A stretch of DNA of 64,000 nucleotides from Bradyrhizobium campsiandrae (GCF_014529705.1 NZ_JAANIH010000017.1:1-64000), one strand, 5' to 3'. Shown: positions 17,401 through 26,562, counted from the stretch's first letter. Made by a program: numbers and translations. Notes: generated from the letters alone by a model not told the origin.

Positions 17401-18633
17401 ATGATTGCCGCAACGGCCGTTGACGAATCCTCGCTGCATTATCGCGGCTGGCGCGTGGTGCTGGCCTGTTTCCTGATGGCCTTCTTCATGTTCGGCTTCG
17501 GCCTCTACGGCCAGGGCGTCTATCTTGCCGAGCTCCAGCGTGCCCATGGCTGGCCCGGCACGCTGGTGTCGGCGGCCAGCACCTTCTCGTTCCTGCTGAC
17601 CTCGGTCCTCGTCATCTTCACCGACGATTTGCTCGCCCGCATCGGGCTGCGGGCGCTGATCCTGTGCGGGCTGACGGCGCTTGGCGCTTCGACGGCGCTG
17701 CTCGGACTGATGCAGGCGCCCTGGCAGCTCTATGTCGCCTACGGGCTGATGTCGATCGGCTGGACCGGCATGGGCTCGGTGGTGATCGCGACCGTGCTGA
17801 ACACCTGGTTCGCGGAGCGTCGCGGCCTCGCCCTCAGCCTTGCTTTCAACGGCGCCACCTTCGGCGGCATCATTCTCGTTCCGATCTTGTTGGCGCTGAG
17901 CAGCAGCATCGGCTTCAGCTCAGCCATGCTGGCAGCCACTGTCGTGATGGTGGTGCTGGTGCTGCCGGTTGTTGTCGTCTTCACCGGCTGGTCGGTGAAT
18001 ACATCGCCGAATGCAGGGGCACCGGTTTCCGGCGGCAGGGCAGCGGGTCATTCGCGCAAGGAGCTGCTCGCCAACGCATCGTTCTGGACCATGGTGCTGC
18101 CGATCGCGATCGCGCTGCTGGCGCAGATGGGGTTCATCATCCATCAGGTGACGTTTCTCGAACCGCTGATCGGCCGCGCCAGCGCAGGCTTTGCCGTCAC
18201 CCTCATGGCGGCGATGGCGGTGGTCGGACGGCTGTCCCTCGGCCTGTTCGTCGACCGGCTGGACCCGCGGCTCGCTTGTGCGGCGTCGATGACCAGCCAG
18301 GCAGCCGCGCTGCTCGTGTTGCTGCAAAGCCAGAGCGCGACCGTGCTGCTGATGTGCTGCGCGGTTTACGGCTTCTCAATCGGCAACATGATCACGTTCC
18401 CGCCCTTGATCATCCAGCGCGAGATCGGCAGCGCGGCCTTTGCCGCCGCGATGGGGCTGGGGACGTCGATCAGCGGCATCGTCAGCGCCTTTGGCCCCGG
18501 CATCGTCGGCCTCGTACGCAGTGTGAGCGGCGACTACACGATGGCGTTTGCGATATGCGTGGCGCTGGATGTCGTCGCCGCCGGCATCGTGCTATGGCGG
18601 CCGGGGAGGCGGGTGAAGGTCGCAGCATCGTAG
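17401..18633 (+). CDS. MFS transporter, monocarboxylate/oxalate-formate antiporter type
   Basis: A 410-residue major facilitator with 12 predicted membrane segments. Features include GWRVVLACFLMAFFMFGFGLYG at helix 1, WFAERRGLALSLAFNGATFGG in helix 4-5, the signature region of the NarK/OFA-like group, and a central loop of about 30 residues near 200-230. The substrate is probably a small organic acid. It has the first ATG after a short AT-rich stretch. The gene converges on the acyl-CoA dehydrogenase gene, with a shared hairpin between them. Confidence 0.85.
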   Translation: MIAATAVDESSLHYRGWRVVLACFLMAFFMFGFGLYGQGVYLAELQRAHGWPGTLVSAASTFSFLLTSVLVIFTDDLLARIGLRALILCGLTALGASTALLGLMQAPWQLYVAYGLMSIGWTGMGSVVIATVLNTWFAERRGLALSLAFNGATFGGIILVPILLALSSSIGFSSAMLAATVVMVVLVLPVVVVFTGWSVNTSPNAGAPVSGGRAAGHSRKELLANASFWTMVLPIAIALLAQMGFIIHQVTFLEPLIGRASAGFAVTLMAAMAVVGRLSLGLFVDRLDPRLACAASMTSQAAALLVLLQSQSATVLLMCCAVYGFSIGNMITFPPLIIQREIGSAAFAAAMGLGTSISGIVSAFGPGIVGLVRSVSGDYTMAFAICVALDVVAAGIVLWRPGRRVKVAAS

Positions 18634-18656
18634 CCCGCGCTTATTTATTTGCGCGC

Positions 18657-18689
18657 TCGTGCCTCGGACGCAGCGCGTCCGGGACACGA
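18657..18689. terminator. Hairpin between convergent genes
   Basis: TCGTGCC-TCGGACGC and GCGTCCGGGACACGA form a stem of about 15 pairs with two mismatches and a three-base loop. It sits in the 64-bp gap between two convergent genes. There is no clear T-run on either side, so it may be a bidirectional rho-independent-like or mRNA-end hairpin. Confidence 0.55.
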
Positions 18690-18697
18690 GCAACTGC

Positions 18698-20476
18698 TCA
18701 CCCCAGCAGCACCGCATCCGCCGCCGCAACCGACTCCGCACTCTCAGTCACGGCGCGCTCGAGCGCTGCGGCCTGCACCGCGATGTTCTCGGCGAAGAAG
18801 CGGGCCAGCGAGACGTAGCGCGACGCCTCGCTGTTGCCGTCGGCCTTCGCGGCCAGCGCTTCGGAGGCCAGCAAGCAGCCGCCGAGCGTGGCGCCGAACT
18901 GCTGAAGATAGGGCGTCGCGCCGGCGAGTGCGTCGTTTGGTGCAGAGGTGACGCGTTCGAGCAGCCATTTGCTGGTGCGCCTCAGCGCCTCCAGCGCCTC
19001 GCGCAATTTCACGCCGCTGGTGCCGAAGGCGGGATCGTTGGAGGCCTCGACTTGGGCGACGGTCGCTGCGAGCTCGTCGAGCAGCGCCCACACCGACGCC
19101 CCGCCATTGGCCGCCAGCTTGCGCGTGACGAGATCGATCGCCTGGATGCCGTTGGTGCCCTCATAGATCGCGGTGATGCGCGCATCGCGATAGTGCTGCG
19201 CGGCACCGGTCTCTTCGATGAATCCCATGCCGCCATGCACCTGCACGCCGAGATAGGCGACCTCGTTGCCGATATCGGTGGAATAACCCTTCGCCATCGG
19301 CGTCAGCAGCGCCGCGCGTGCGGCCGCTTCCGCGCGCACCTTGGGATCCTTGGCGCGCATGGAGACGTCGAGCGCGACCGCGGTCGCATAGCAGATGGTG
19401 CGCGCGGCCGCCGTCTGCGCCCGCATCCGCATCAGCATGCGCTTGACGTCGGGGTGGACGAAGATCGCATCCGACCCATCGCCCTTCTTGCCGACGGCGC
19501 GGCCCTGCTTGCGTTCCTGCGCATAGGCCAGCGCCTGCTGATAGGCGCGATCGGCGACGCCGACGCCCTCGAGGCCGACGCCGAGGCGGGCCTGGTTCAT
19601 CATCGTGAACATGCAGCGCATGCCCTGGTTCTCTTCACCGATCAGAAATCCGATCGCGCCGCCATGATCGCCCATGGTCATGGTGCAGGTGGGCGAGGCA
19701 TGCATGCCGAGCTTGTGCTCGACGCCAGAGGCAAAGATGTCGTTGCGCGCGCCAAGCGAGCCGTCTTCATTGACCATGAATTTCGGCACGAGGAAGAGCG
19801 AGATTCCCTTGGTGCCGGCGGGCGCGTCAGGCAGACGCGCCAGCACGAAATGCACGATGTTGTCGGTCATGTCGTGCTCGCCATAGGTGATGAAGATCTT
19901 CGTCCCCTTGATGCGATAGGTGCCGTCGGCCTGCTTTTCGGCGCGGGTGCGCAGCGCGCCGACGTCGGAGCCGGCCTGCGGCTCGGTGAGCTGCATCGTG
20001 CCGGTCCATTCGCCGGAGACGAGCTTTTCGAGATAGATCTTCTTCAGCTCGTTGCTGCCATGCGCATCCAGCGCCTCGATCGCCGAGGCTGTCAGCAGCG
20101 GGCAGAGGCCGAAGGCGACGTTCGAGGCGCTCCAGATCTCGGTGCAGGCGGCGTTGATCGCCAGCGGCAGGCCCTGGCCACCGAAATCCTCGGGTCCGGA
20201 CACTGCGTTCCAGCCACCCTCGATCCAGCGCTTATAGGCATCCGGCCAGCCCGGCGCGGTCGTGACCTTGCCGGCGTCAAGCTTGATGCCGTGCTCGTCG
20301 CCGACCTTGTTCAGCGGCGCCAGCACGTCGGTCGCGAACTTGCCGGCTTCTTCCAGCACGGCGGCGGCGATGTCGGCGTCGAAGTCGCCGTAATGGCCGG
20401 CTTCCACGGCCGCCTTGAGGCCGGCGCCATGGTTGAGCGACAGCAGCATGTCAGAGATGGGGGCGCGGTAGGTCAT
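18698..20476 (-). CDS. Acyl-CoA dehydrogenase with C-terminal extension
   Basis: A 592-residue FAD-dependent acyl-CoA dehydrogenase of the long, DmdC/FadE-like subgroup. Domains in order are an N-terminal helical extension (MTYRAPISDMLLSLN), the helical and beta FAD/acyl domains with TMQLTEPQAGSDVGALRTRAE, the middle domain around HKLGMHASPTCTM, and the C-terminal four-helix domain with AIYEGTNGIQAIDLV, whose Glu is the likely catalytic base. The additional C-terminal region is typical of the group. Its physiological acyl-CoA is unknown. It is monocistronic and lies upstream of tRNA-Gln on the opposite strand. Confidence 0.93.
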   Translation of the reverse strand: MTYRAPISDMLLSLNHGAGLKAAVEAGHYGDFDADIAAAVLEEAGKFATDVLAPLNKVGDEHGIKLDAGKVTTAPGWPDAYKRWIEGGWNAVSGPEDFGGQGLPLAINAACTEIWSASNVAFGLCPLLTASAIEALDAHGSNELKKIYLEKLVSGEWTGTMQLTEPQAGSDVGALRTRAEKQADGTYRIKGTKIFITYGEHDMTDNIVHFVLARLPDAPAGTKGISLFLVPKFMVNEDGSLGARNDIFASGVEHKLGMHASPTCTMTMGDHGGAIGFLIGEENQGMRCMFTMMNQARLGVGLEGVGVADRAYQQALAYAQERKQGRAVGKKGDGSDAIFVHPDVKRMLMRMRAQTAAARTICYATAVALDVSMRAKDPKVRAEAAARAALLTPMAKGYSTDIGNEVAYLGVQVHGGMGFIEETGAAQHYRDARITAIYEGTNGIQAIDLVTRKLAANGGASVWALLDELAATVAQVEASNDPAFGTSGVKLREALEALRRTSKWLLERVTSAPNDALAGATPYLQQFGATLGGCLLASEALAAKADGNSEASRYVSLARFFAENIAVQAAALERAVTESAESVAAADAVLLG

Positions 20477-20721
20477 GGCTCACTCCCGAAAACAGGTTTG
20501 GCGCCGTCTTCCCACGAAACGCCAGAGGTCTCAATGGCCGCGATACGGTACCGCACCGGGCTTCTGCCGGGGCTCATAATAAGGTGTGGTGCGGCCGATC
20601 CCGGCGCCCGTGGTATTTTGCCCCTCCAGGCGGTTGAAATGCCGTCCCGCTCCCTATAGACCGGCTGCGATCAGAGGGAATCTGCGGTAGCCGGTGCTTC
20701 GGCGTTCCCCTCGTCGCCTGA

Positions 20722-20796
20722 TGGGGCGTAGCCAAGCGGTAAGGCAGCGGATTTTGATTCCGCCATTCGGAGGTTCGATCCCTCCCGCCCCAGCCA
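20722..20796 (+). tRNA. tRNA-Gln (TTG)
   Basis: The 75-nucleotide sequence folds as a tRNA: acceptor TGGGGCG pairs with CGCCCCA, the D arm is GCCAAGCGGTAAGGC, the anticodon loop is TTTTGAT with anticodon TTG, the T arm is GGAGG-TTCGATC-CCTCC, and CCA is encoded. A weak stem CCGTT/AACGG at 20814-20828 followed by CCTTTCTC may end transcription. The sequence after it is accessory in character, so the gene may have served as an integration site. Confidence 0.97.
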
Positions 20797-20836
20797 GGGC
20801 CAATGCCCTGATTCCGTTATAAAAACGGCCTTTCTC

Positions 20837-20867
20837 AAATGGAATTTCCAGTTTGGAAATTCCGTTT
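20837..20867. repeat. AT-rich inverted repeat beside tRNA-Gln
   Basis: AAATGGAATTTCC at 20837-20849 and GGAAATTCCGTTT at 20855-20867 are complementary with one mismatch. A further copy of the TTTGGAAATTC core follows at 20876-20886. The composition is unlike the neighbouring GC-rich DNA. It may mark a junction of foreign DNA or bind a protein; nothing more can be said. Confidence 0.7.
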
Positions 20868-20953
20868 GACTCCCATTTGGAAATTCTGTGCCGGTTTCGT
20901 TTTTTGCCGGAAGCTAGATGAAAGTCGTCGCGCGGTGAACGTCGCTCAACTTA

Positions 20954-21330
20954 TCAAAATACGAATTGAGCGGATAGACGGTGTCTGGCATCGCCCTTGC
21001 GTTCACCCTTTTGGATCCGACGCATGATCATCGGGACGCCAAGCTTTGGCAGATGCCTCAAAACGTCCTCCGCTTCGGCATAAGACTTGACGGTCTCTCC
21101 ATCGAGAGTCTCTTCGAGCGGATGCAGGCAAAGGCGACGCCTTCGATGACGGCATAGACCATTGCCTCGGGACCGTGATCGACCGTTCGTCCGCCGAACG
21201 CCGCGGTCGCATGAGCATCGTTGTGCGGAAACGGAACGTACCTTCGGTCGTGCCACCGGTTACATCAATGGTTTCGAGATAGTCGAGCACACTTGGTGCA
21301 CAATACCAGGGCACTCGACCCTGGTAGTCG
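20954..21330 (-). pseudogene. Fragment resembling the C-terminus of an FGGY sugar kinase
   Basis: Two minus-strand frames carry neighbouring pieces of one protein: RYVPFPHNDAHATAAFGG, then HGPEAMVYAVIEGVAFAC, and, after a one-base shift near 21120, LHPLEETLDGETVKSYAEAEDVL. The first pieces resemble the PHNDP...AVLEGVAFA block of xylulokinase-like FGGY kinases. No start, no ATP-binding N-terminal half and no intact frame are present. It is therefore read as a decayed remnant. The family assignment is tentative. Confidence 0.4.
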
Positions 21331-21526
21331 GCCTTTCCTGGCCAAACGGCGCAGCCCTCTTTGCCCTTGATTGGGACTCCAAAGAAACGACGTGAACACG
21401 ACTCGCGCGGACCTTTTGAGACTTTGCCGATACTTGATGGTCCCAGTGCTGCGTCGGACTCGCGTGGGACGGCGCGGCCGCTCTCGACCGGAGAAGCTTC
21501 GTAAAGGCCGCTCCGAAACTGAAGAT

Positions 21527-21826
21527 TTACGCCGGTCTTTCGATATGGGCGCGAATGGCGTTTTTGTCGGTATCGATCCAGCCGTGCTCGCGAGCTTTGG
21601 CCACCATCGCCGCATAGGCCTGCTCCCAGCTTGCGTCGTCGGGGCGGCCGTCCAGGGTCGGGATCAGGTCGATCGAGACGAGCGCATCGCGATCGTCGAG
21701 CAGCGTGATCCCGTTCCAGCTCTGTGTTTCCGGGCGGGCACCGGCGTGCAGCACCAGCTTGAAGCTGCGGAAGTCGTTCGGTTCAGCCAGTCGGACGACA
21801 CCGCCGTCCAGGCATTCGATGATCAC
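21527..21826 (-). CDS. Hypothetical protein, 99 residues
   Basis: The family is not recognised. The product starts at GTG 21826 behind AGGAAGGAG and begins VIIECLDGGVVRLAEPNDFRS, followed by SFKLVLHAGARPETQ and a mixed alpha/beta region ending in KAREHGWIDTDKNAIRAHIE. It is soluble and acidic, with no membrane segment. A much longer frame upstream to 21997 lacks a ribosome site and sensible composition. It lies between two gene fragments in the debris region after the tRNA, yet its frame is clean and its ribosome site strong, so it may still be expressed. Confidence 0.65.
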   Translation of the reverse strand: MIIECLDGGVVRLAEPNDFRSFKLVLHAGARPETQSWNGITLLDDRDALVSIDLIPTLDGRPDDASWEQAYAAMVAKAREHGWIDTDKNAIRAHIERPA

Positions 21827-22012
21827 GACGGCGCTCCTTCCTATGCTTCCGACCTGTTTGGTTATGATGCCAGGATTGCCACCAAGGGGCGACTTGGCTT
21901 GGGCGGCGCGCGCAGCGCGTCCTGAAAATTGACAAGAGGATTTCGCGATGGGTAGGCACCACCTGCACGGCCGCTGCTTCGAGTGCGCGGTGTACATGGT
22001 CGTACACCCGAG

Positions 22013-22650
22013 CTAATGCGCGGCGATGCTCGCGCTCTCGATCACTCGCTTGTAGCGTGCGGTCTCCTCGACGATGAACGGTTCCATTGCGTCCGGCCCC
22101 TTGTCGGCAATCGACACTTGGCCGTTGGTGGTGAGGTCCGCGACGATGGCGGGGTCGGCGAGCACGGCGGCCAGCGCCTCGGAGAGCTTGCTGACGATGA
22201 CCGGGTCGGTCCCGGCCGGGACCGAGACCCCAGGTCGAGCCGACGCTGACGGCGTCCGGGTAGCCGACCTCGAGCACCGTCGGCGCGTCAGGCAGCGCGG
22301 CTAGCCGCGCGGTGCCGGTGGTGCCGAGCACCTTGACCTTGCCGGTGTCGATCAGCGGCCTGAGCACGCTGAGGTAGTCGAAAGAGACGTCCAGGATGCC
22401 CGACATCATGTCGGTCATCTGGCTCGAACCCGACTTGTAGGGCACGTGGGTCAGCTTGATGCCGGCGGCCGCCTGGAACATCTCGCCGGCAAGGTGTTGA
22501 GCGGTGCCGGGGCCGGGGAGCCGAAGTTGATCTTGCCCGGATTGGCCTTCGCGTAGGCGACGAACTCGGCCAGCGTGCTGTACGGCGCTGCCGCGGTCGC
22601 GACGAGAATCTGGTTCGCCGAGCTCACGCCGCGGACGTGGACGTAGCTGT
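22013..22650 (-). pseudogene. tctC-like binding-protein remnant with frameshifts
   Basis: Remains of a tripartite tricarboxylate transporter substrate-binding protein (Bug/TctC family). In three successive frames one reads STLAEFVAYAKANPGKINFGSP, then HLAGEMFQAAAGIKLTHVPYK and DAPTVLEVGYPDAV, and finally SVPAGTDPVIVSKLSEALAA to a normal stop at 22013. Frameshifts fall near 22505 and 22225. The N-terminal half including the signal peptide is absent; a tctA fragment on the other strand replaces it. Its intact relative is the tctC gene about 5 kb away. Confidence 0.85.
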
Positions 22651-22682
22651 TGTGCGCCATGAACATCCACAACATCCATCCG

Positions 22683-22880
22683 GGTCCGGACGTGATGACG
22701 AAGAATCCGACCTTGTTCTGGGGCCTGATCGCCTCGATGTGGGCCGGCAACCTGATGCTGTTCATCCTCAATCTTCCGCTGGTCGGGCTGTGGGTCAAGC
22801 TGCTCACCATTCCCTACCGCTATCTGTTCCCCGCGATCATGGTGTTTTGCTCGATCGGCGTCTATTCCATCAACAGCGGA
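22683..22880 (+). pseudogene. tctA C-terminal fragment
   Basis: About 65 codons of a TctA-type permease: GPDVMTKNPTLFWGLIASMW, GNLMLFILNLPLVGLWVKLL and PAIMVFCSIGVYSIN. The same block is found in the intact tctA of this window (LFWGLVASMWIGNLF), but the two differ at many positions, so the fragment is an independent, diverged copy. It has neither the N-terminal membrane helices nor the C-terminus and runs directly into an acyl-CoA dehydrogenase fragment. Confidence 0.85.
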
Positions 22881-22904
22881 ACGAAGCATCGGAAGGCTGC
22901 TGCC

Positions 22905-23131
22905 ATGATCCGCGAACCCTCTGCCTTCGAGGCGCTGCTCGAGCGCGTCCGCTGGTTGGTCCGCGACGTCGCCATTCCGGCCGAGGCGCGCGTGGAAAGC
23001 TGCGATGACGTGCCCGAAGACATCGTGGCCGTCATGCGCGCCGAGGGCTTTTCGGCTGGAGCATCCCCGAGGGCTCTGGCGGGGCCGGGCTGTCCTCCAT
23101 CACTAATATCGCCGAAAAAGCCTGGCCCTAG
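22905..23131 (+). pseudogene. Acyl-CoA dehydrogenase N-terminal fragment
   Basis: An ATG with the sequence GGAAGG in front begins MIREPSAFEALLERVRWLVR, a normal N-terminus for short-chain acyl-CoA dehydrogenases, continuing DVAIPAEARVESCDDVPEDIV. After AEGF the frame shifts by one base; the other frame reads FGWSIPEGSGGAGLSSI, the expected next helix, and then stops. The catalytic and FAD-binding parts are missing. It is a truncated gene in the debris that follows tRNA-Gln. Confidence 0.75.
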
Positions 23132-23275
23132 CCTCAACCACCGCGTGGTTCTCGCTGCCGGTCGGCCTCACGGCGGCTCGAAGCCTCGTAGGCTGCAGGA
23201 TGTAGTCGAGCGCTCCGGCTCGTGAAATGCCACATCGCGCCGTGTGCTTTTCGGGCCGAGCTCCATTTGGTATCG

Positions 23276-23292
23276 ATTCCAACTACTGGAAT
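23276..23292. promoter_or_regulatory. Candidate IclR operator, ATTCCA-N5-TGGAAT (copy 1)
   Basis: A perfect 6+6 bp palindrome with a 5-bp spacer lies 98 bp before the D-2-hydroxyacid dehydrogenase start. The same palindrome occurs before iclR and tctC within 4.2 kb. It is inferred to be a binding site of the local IclR regulator. Confidence 0.7.
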
Positions 23293-23390
23293 TCGAGTGA
23301 TGCTGGCGCCTTGATACTCAGACTAGGTATTCGCATCAAACGCCCCCTCGTGTGATCGCCACCACCTTGCGCAAGTACGGAGCCAATCTC

Positions 23391-24356
23391 ATGCCGTCGG
23401 TCACGCCTCTCCGGGTTGCCGTGCTGGACGACTTCCAGGATGTCGCGCGTTCGCTCGCAGATTGGAGCGGTCTCGAACCCCGTGCCACGACGACGTTCTT
23501 CAACGATAACGTGACGGGAGACGCCCTTCTGGCGCGACTGCTGCCGTTCGACGTGATCATGCTCATCCGCGAGCGGACCAAGTTGCCGGCTTCGCTGATC
23601 GCGCGTCTGCCCAACCTCAAGCTGGTGGTCACCGCCGGGATGCGCAATCTGGGCATCGATCTGCCCGCGTGCAGGGCGCGGAAGATCCCGGTCTGCGGCA
23701 CGGATACCGGCAGCAGTTCGACCGCCGAGTTGGCCTTCGCGATGCTCTTGGCGCTTTCGCGGAACATCGTGATCGAGGATCGCGCGCTTCGCGAGGGACG
23801 CTGGCAGACGCGGATGGGCCGTGCCGTGAAGGGCTCGACGCTGGGCGTCCTCGGCCTCGGCAGGCTCGGCACTCAGATGGCCGGATACGGCAGGGCATTC
23901 GGCATGGATGTGATCGCGTGGAGCCAGAACTTGACTCCGAAGGATGCGGCTGCGGGCGGCGCCGTCTTCGTCGAGAAGGACGAGCTGTTTCGTCGCTCGG
24001 ACTTCATCAGCCTGCACGTCGTCTTGAGCGAGCGTACGCGCCATGTCGTGGGCGCCGCTGACTTGGCGCGGATGAAGCCGTCGGCTTGCCTGATCAATAC
24101 GTCGCGCTCTGGCCTTGTCGACGAGGCCGCCCTGATTGCCGCGCTGAAGGACGGCCGGATCGCCGGAGCGGCGCTCGACGTATTCGACGTCGAGCCCTTG
24201 CCGCACGATGCGCCGATCCTGTCCGCGCCCAACACCCTGCTGACGCCCCATCTCGGCTATGCCTCGCGCGACAGCTACAAGATCTACTTCAGCCAGGCCG
24301 TGGAGGACATCGCCGCCTGGCTCGACGGAAAGCCGATCCGGGAACTGACCGCCTGA
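23391..24356 (+). CDS. D-2-hydroxyacid dehydrogenase family protein
   Basis: A 321-residue NAD(P)-dependent dehydrogenase that would interconvert a 2-keto acid and a D-2-hydroxy acid. The nucleotide loop is GVLGLGRLGTQMA. The catalytic triad is present: Arg in NTSRSGLVDE, Glu in LDVFDVEPLP and His in TPHLGYASRD. ATG at 23391 (MPSVTPLRVAVLDD) has CGGAG ahead and is preferred over a GTG 13 codons earlier. It converges on tctA with 37 bp between and carries the palindrome shared by the cluster, which suggests a role in breaking down the acid imported by the Tct system. Confidence 0.92.
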   Translation: MPSVTPLRVAVLDDFQDVARSLADWSGLEPRATTTFFNDNVTGDALLARLLPFDVIMLIRERTKLPASLIARLPNLKLVVTAGMRNLGIDLPACRARKIPVCGTDTGSSSTAELAFAMLLALSRNIVIEDRALREGRWQTRMGRAVKGSTLGVLGLGRLGTQMAGYGRAFGMDVIAWSQNLTPKDAAAGGAVFVEKDELFRRSDFISLHVVLSERTRHVVGAADLARMKPSACLINTSRSGLVDEAALIAALKDGRIAGAALDVFDVEPLPHDAPILSAPNTLLTPHLGYASRDSYKIYFSQAVEDIAAWLDGKPIRELTA

Positions 24357-24393
24357 TCTTGCGGCCTGTGGCTATCGCGAAGCCTGATAGGTC

Positions 24394-25926
24394 TCAGCGG
24401 GCAGCACCGCGGATTGCGCCGCGCGGCTCGTCGCCGGATTCCTTGTCCGGTTGGCGCCGCGTGAGAAATCCGGCCCAGATCTGCCAGGCGAATATCAGGG
24501 CGACGACCCCGAGGATGGCCCCGCTGATCGGATGCTCGACGAAGGTTGCAAAGCTGCCGTGACTGAGCAGCATCGCGCGCCGGAAGTTCTCCTCCAGGAT
24601 CGGACCCAGGATGAAGCCCAGCATCAAGGGCGCGGGATCGAGGCTGAGCCGGAAGAAGATATATCCCAGGACGCCGAAAAACGCCGTCGTGTAGATGTCC
24701 TCGAGGCTGTTGTTGACGCTGTAGGTGCCGACGCAGCAGAAGAACAGGATCGAGGGGAACAGCGCGGTGTAGGGGATCCTGAACACCGTCAACCAGTACC
24801 GGACCAGCGGAACGTTCAGCACGACCAGGAAGAGATTTCCGATCCACATGCTCGCAACCAGCCCCCAGAACAGATCCGGATGGTCCGTGATCATGGTCGG
24901 CCCCGGCTTGATGCCGTTGATGATGAAGGCGGCCATCATGAGCGCCATCACGGCATTCTCCGGAATTCCGATGCTCATGAGCGGAATGAAGCTCGTTCGC
25001 GCCGCAGCCTCGTCCGCCGCCGCCTGTCCGGCGACGCCCTCGATCGCGCCCTGGCCGATTTCGTCGCGATACTTGCTGAACTTTTTGTCGACCGCATAAG
25101 CGGCGAATTGAGCGATCACGGGACCGCCGCCCGGCAGAAGTCCGAGCAGTGAACCGGCCGCGCTTCCGCGAAGCGCGCTCGGGATGATCCGCTTGAACTC
25201 GGTCCAGTTCGGCATCAGCTTGATCGTGCCGCGAAACGGCGAGGCCTGTCGGTCCTTGTCCAGATTCTTGGTAATCTCGGCGATGCCAAAGCAGCCGAGC
25301 GACAGGCTGACGAGCGAGATGCCGTCGTACAGCGACGGAAGGCCCACAGTGAACCGGAGGGTTCCGGTATTGACGTCGGTGCCGACGAGGCCGAGGAGGA
25401 CGCCCACGAGGCACATTGCGAGGCCGTCGAGGACGCTCCCTGTCGTCACGAGGCTGACGCAGAGGAAACCAAGCAGCACCAGCGCACAGTATTCGGTCGG
25501 GCCGAACATCAGCGCCACCTGGCTCAGGGGCGGCGCGAGCGATGCCAGAACGATGGTCGCGATCGTGCCGCCGATGAAGCTCGACATGCCCGCCGTGAAG
25601 AGCGCGAGGCCGGTCTTGCCCTTGAGCGTCATCTCATAGCCGTCGATGCAGGCGACGATGCTGGACGCGTGCGGCATCCTCATCGTGATGGCGCTGACAT
25701 TGTCGCCGTACTGGGCACCGTAATAGATCCCGGCCAGCATGATCAGTGCACCGTCGGTCGGCAGGGAGTAGGTCAACGGCAACAGCAGACTGATCGTCGC
25801 CAGAGGCCCAAGCCCGGGCAGCAGGCCCACCAACGTGCCGATGGTGCACCCAGCGGCACAGAACAGCAGATTATTGAGAGTCAGGGCGTGACTGAAGCCA
25901 AAGGAGAGGTTGGACAGCATATCCAT
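24394..25926 (-). CDS. tctA: Tripartite tricarboxylate transporter permease TctA
   Basis: The large membrane subunit (510 residues, about 10-12 helices) of a TctABC secondary transporter. The conserved signature GLLPGLGPLATISLLLPLTY lies near residue 40, and ALIMLAGIYYGAQYGDNVSAI follows. A second glycine-rich repeat, GLLPGGGPVIAQFAAYAVDK, is in the middle. ATG at 25926 (MDMLSNLSFGF) lies 10 bp after the tctB stop. Transport is driven by the proton or sodium gradient with the periplasmic TctC partner; the intact tctC is across the iclR gene. Confidence 0.94.
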   Translation of the reverse strand: MDMLSNLSFGFSHALTLNNLLFCAAGCTIGTLVGLLPGLGPLATISLLLPLTYSLPTDGALIMLAGIYYGAQYGDNVSAITMRMPHASSIVACIDGYEMTLKGKTGLALFTAGMSSFIGGTIATIVLASLAPPLSQVALMFGPTEYCALVLLGFLCVSLVTTGSVLDGLAMCLVGVLLGLVGTDVNTGTLRFTVGLPSLYDGISLVSLSLGCFGIAEITKNLDKDRQASPFRGTIKLMPNWTEFKRIIPSALRGSAAGSLLGLLPGGGPVIAQFAAYAVDKKFSKYRDEIGQGAIEGVAGQAAADEAAARTSFIPLMSIGIPENAVMALMMAAFIINGIKPGPTMITDHPDLFWGLVASMWIGNLFLVVLNVPLVRYWLTVFRIPYTALFPSILFFCCVGTYSVNNSLEDIYTTAFFGVLGYIFFRLSLDPAPLMLGFILGPILEENFRRAMLLSHGSFATFVEHPISGAILGVVALIFAWQIWAGFLTRRQPDKESGDEPRGAIRGAAR

Positions 25927-25936
25927 CGGATTCGCC

Positions 25937-26362
25937 TCAATAGAGCGGGAGTTGCAGTCCAAGGCCGAGCTTCATCGCAAGTGCGACGCAAGCGAGTACG
26001 GCGCTCAGCGCAAGAGCTCGCGACAGCTTGAAGTCGGAGGCGGCGTAGGAGCTGATGAGCACCATGACGGTGAGGCCGACCAGCATGTTCACATACCCGG
26101 AGAGGAGCACGAAGCTGAGCAGGCCGGCGGCCACGAGCGCGATGTTCCTCGCCTTGAATTCCAGCCGGTCGCCCCTGACGATGCGGGTGCGCACCACGAT
26201 CGCCGAGCCCACGAGGAACAACAGGGCTGACACGACGAGCGGAAACATGCCCGGTCCCGCACGGCCCAGCGTGCCGAGGGGATAGCTGTTGGCTTGCAGG
26301 CCGAAGAACAGGGCTATGGCGAGCAGGCTCAGCCCTTTCACCAGATCTCGGTTGATTGTCAC
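25937..26362 (-). CDS. tctB: Tripartite tricarboxylate transporter small subunit TctB
   Basis: A 141-residue protein with four hydrophobic helices, as in the TctB family: LVKGLSLLAIALFFGLQ, FPLVVSALLFLVGSAIVV, IALVAAGLLSFVLLSGYVNML and ALALSAVLACVALAMKLGLG. The glycine-rich loop YPLGTLGRAGPGMFP is characteristic. The start is GTG at 26362 behind GGAGGAAG; the longer frame to 26524 lacks homology. It is the first gene of tctBA, divergent from iclR, with a candidate operator in the shared 225-bp intergenic region. Confidence 0.9.
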   Translation of the reverse strand: MTINRDLVKGLSLLAIALFFGLQANSYPLGTLGRAGPGMFPLVVSALLFLVGSAIVVRTRIVRGDRLEFKARNIALVAAGLLSFVLLSGYVNMLVGLTVMVLISSYAASDFKLSRALALSAVLACVALAMKLGLGLQLPLY

Positions 26363-26562
26363 GCTTCCTCCGGGTCGTCTTGCGCGGGTTCGTGCACTGA
26401 TCGGCACATTGTCCCACGAGGAGGGAGCCCGACGCGTGACGAATTCGGCCACGCGCATAGTCGTCTGATCGGCTTCGATACGCTGAGGGCCAGAACGGAC
26501 GTAATGAGCTTCCTCCACTCGCATTCAGAATAGCTGTCGTGCTAGGGTCGATATGCACCCGA

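Noticed and set aside
18659..20659. A 666-codon plus-strand frame opposite the acyl-CoA dehydrogenase
   Set aside because: The minus strand encodes an intact dehydrogenase with all motifs, and the plus-strand product resembles nothing.
20797..23300. Integrase or transposase near tRNA-Gln
   Set aside because: All frames in this stretch were examined; no recombinase motif was found, so no mobile element is claimed.
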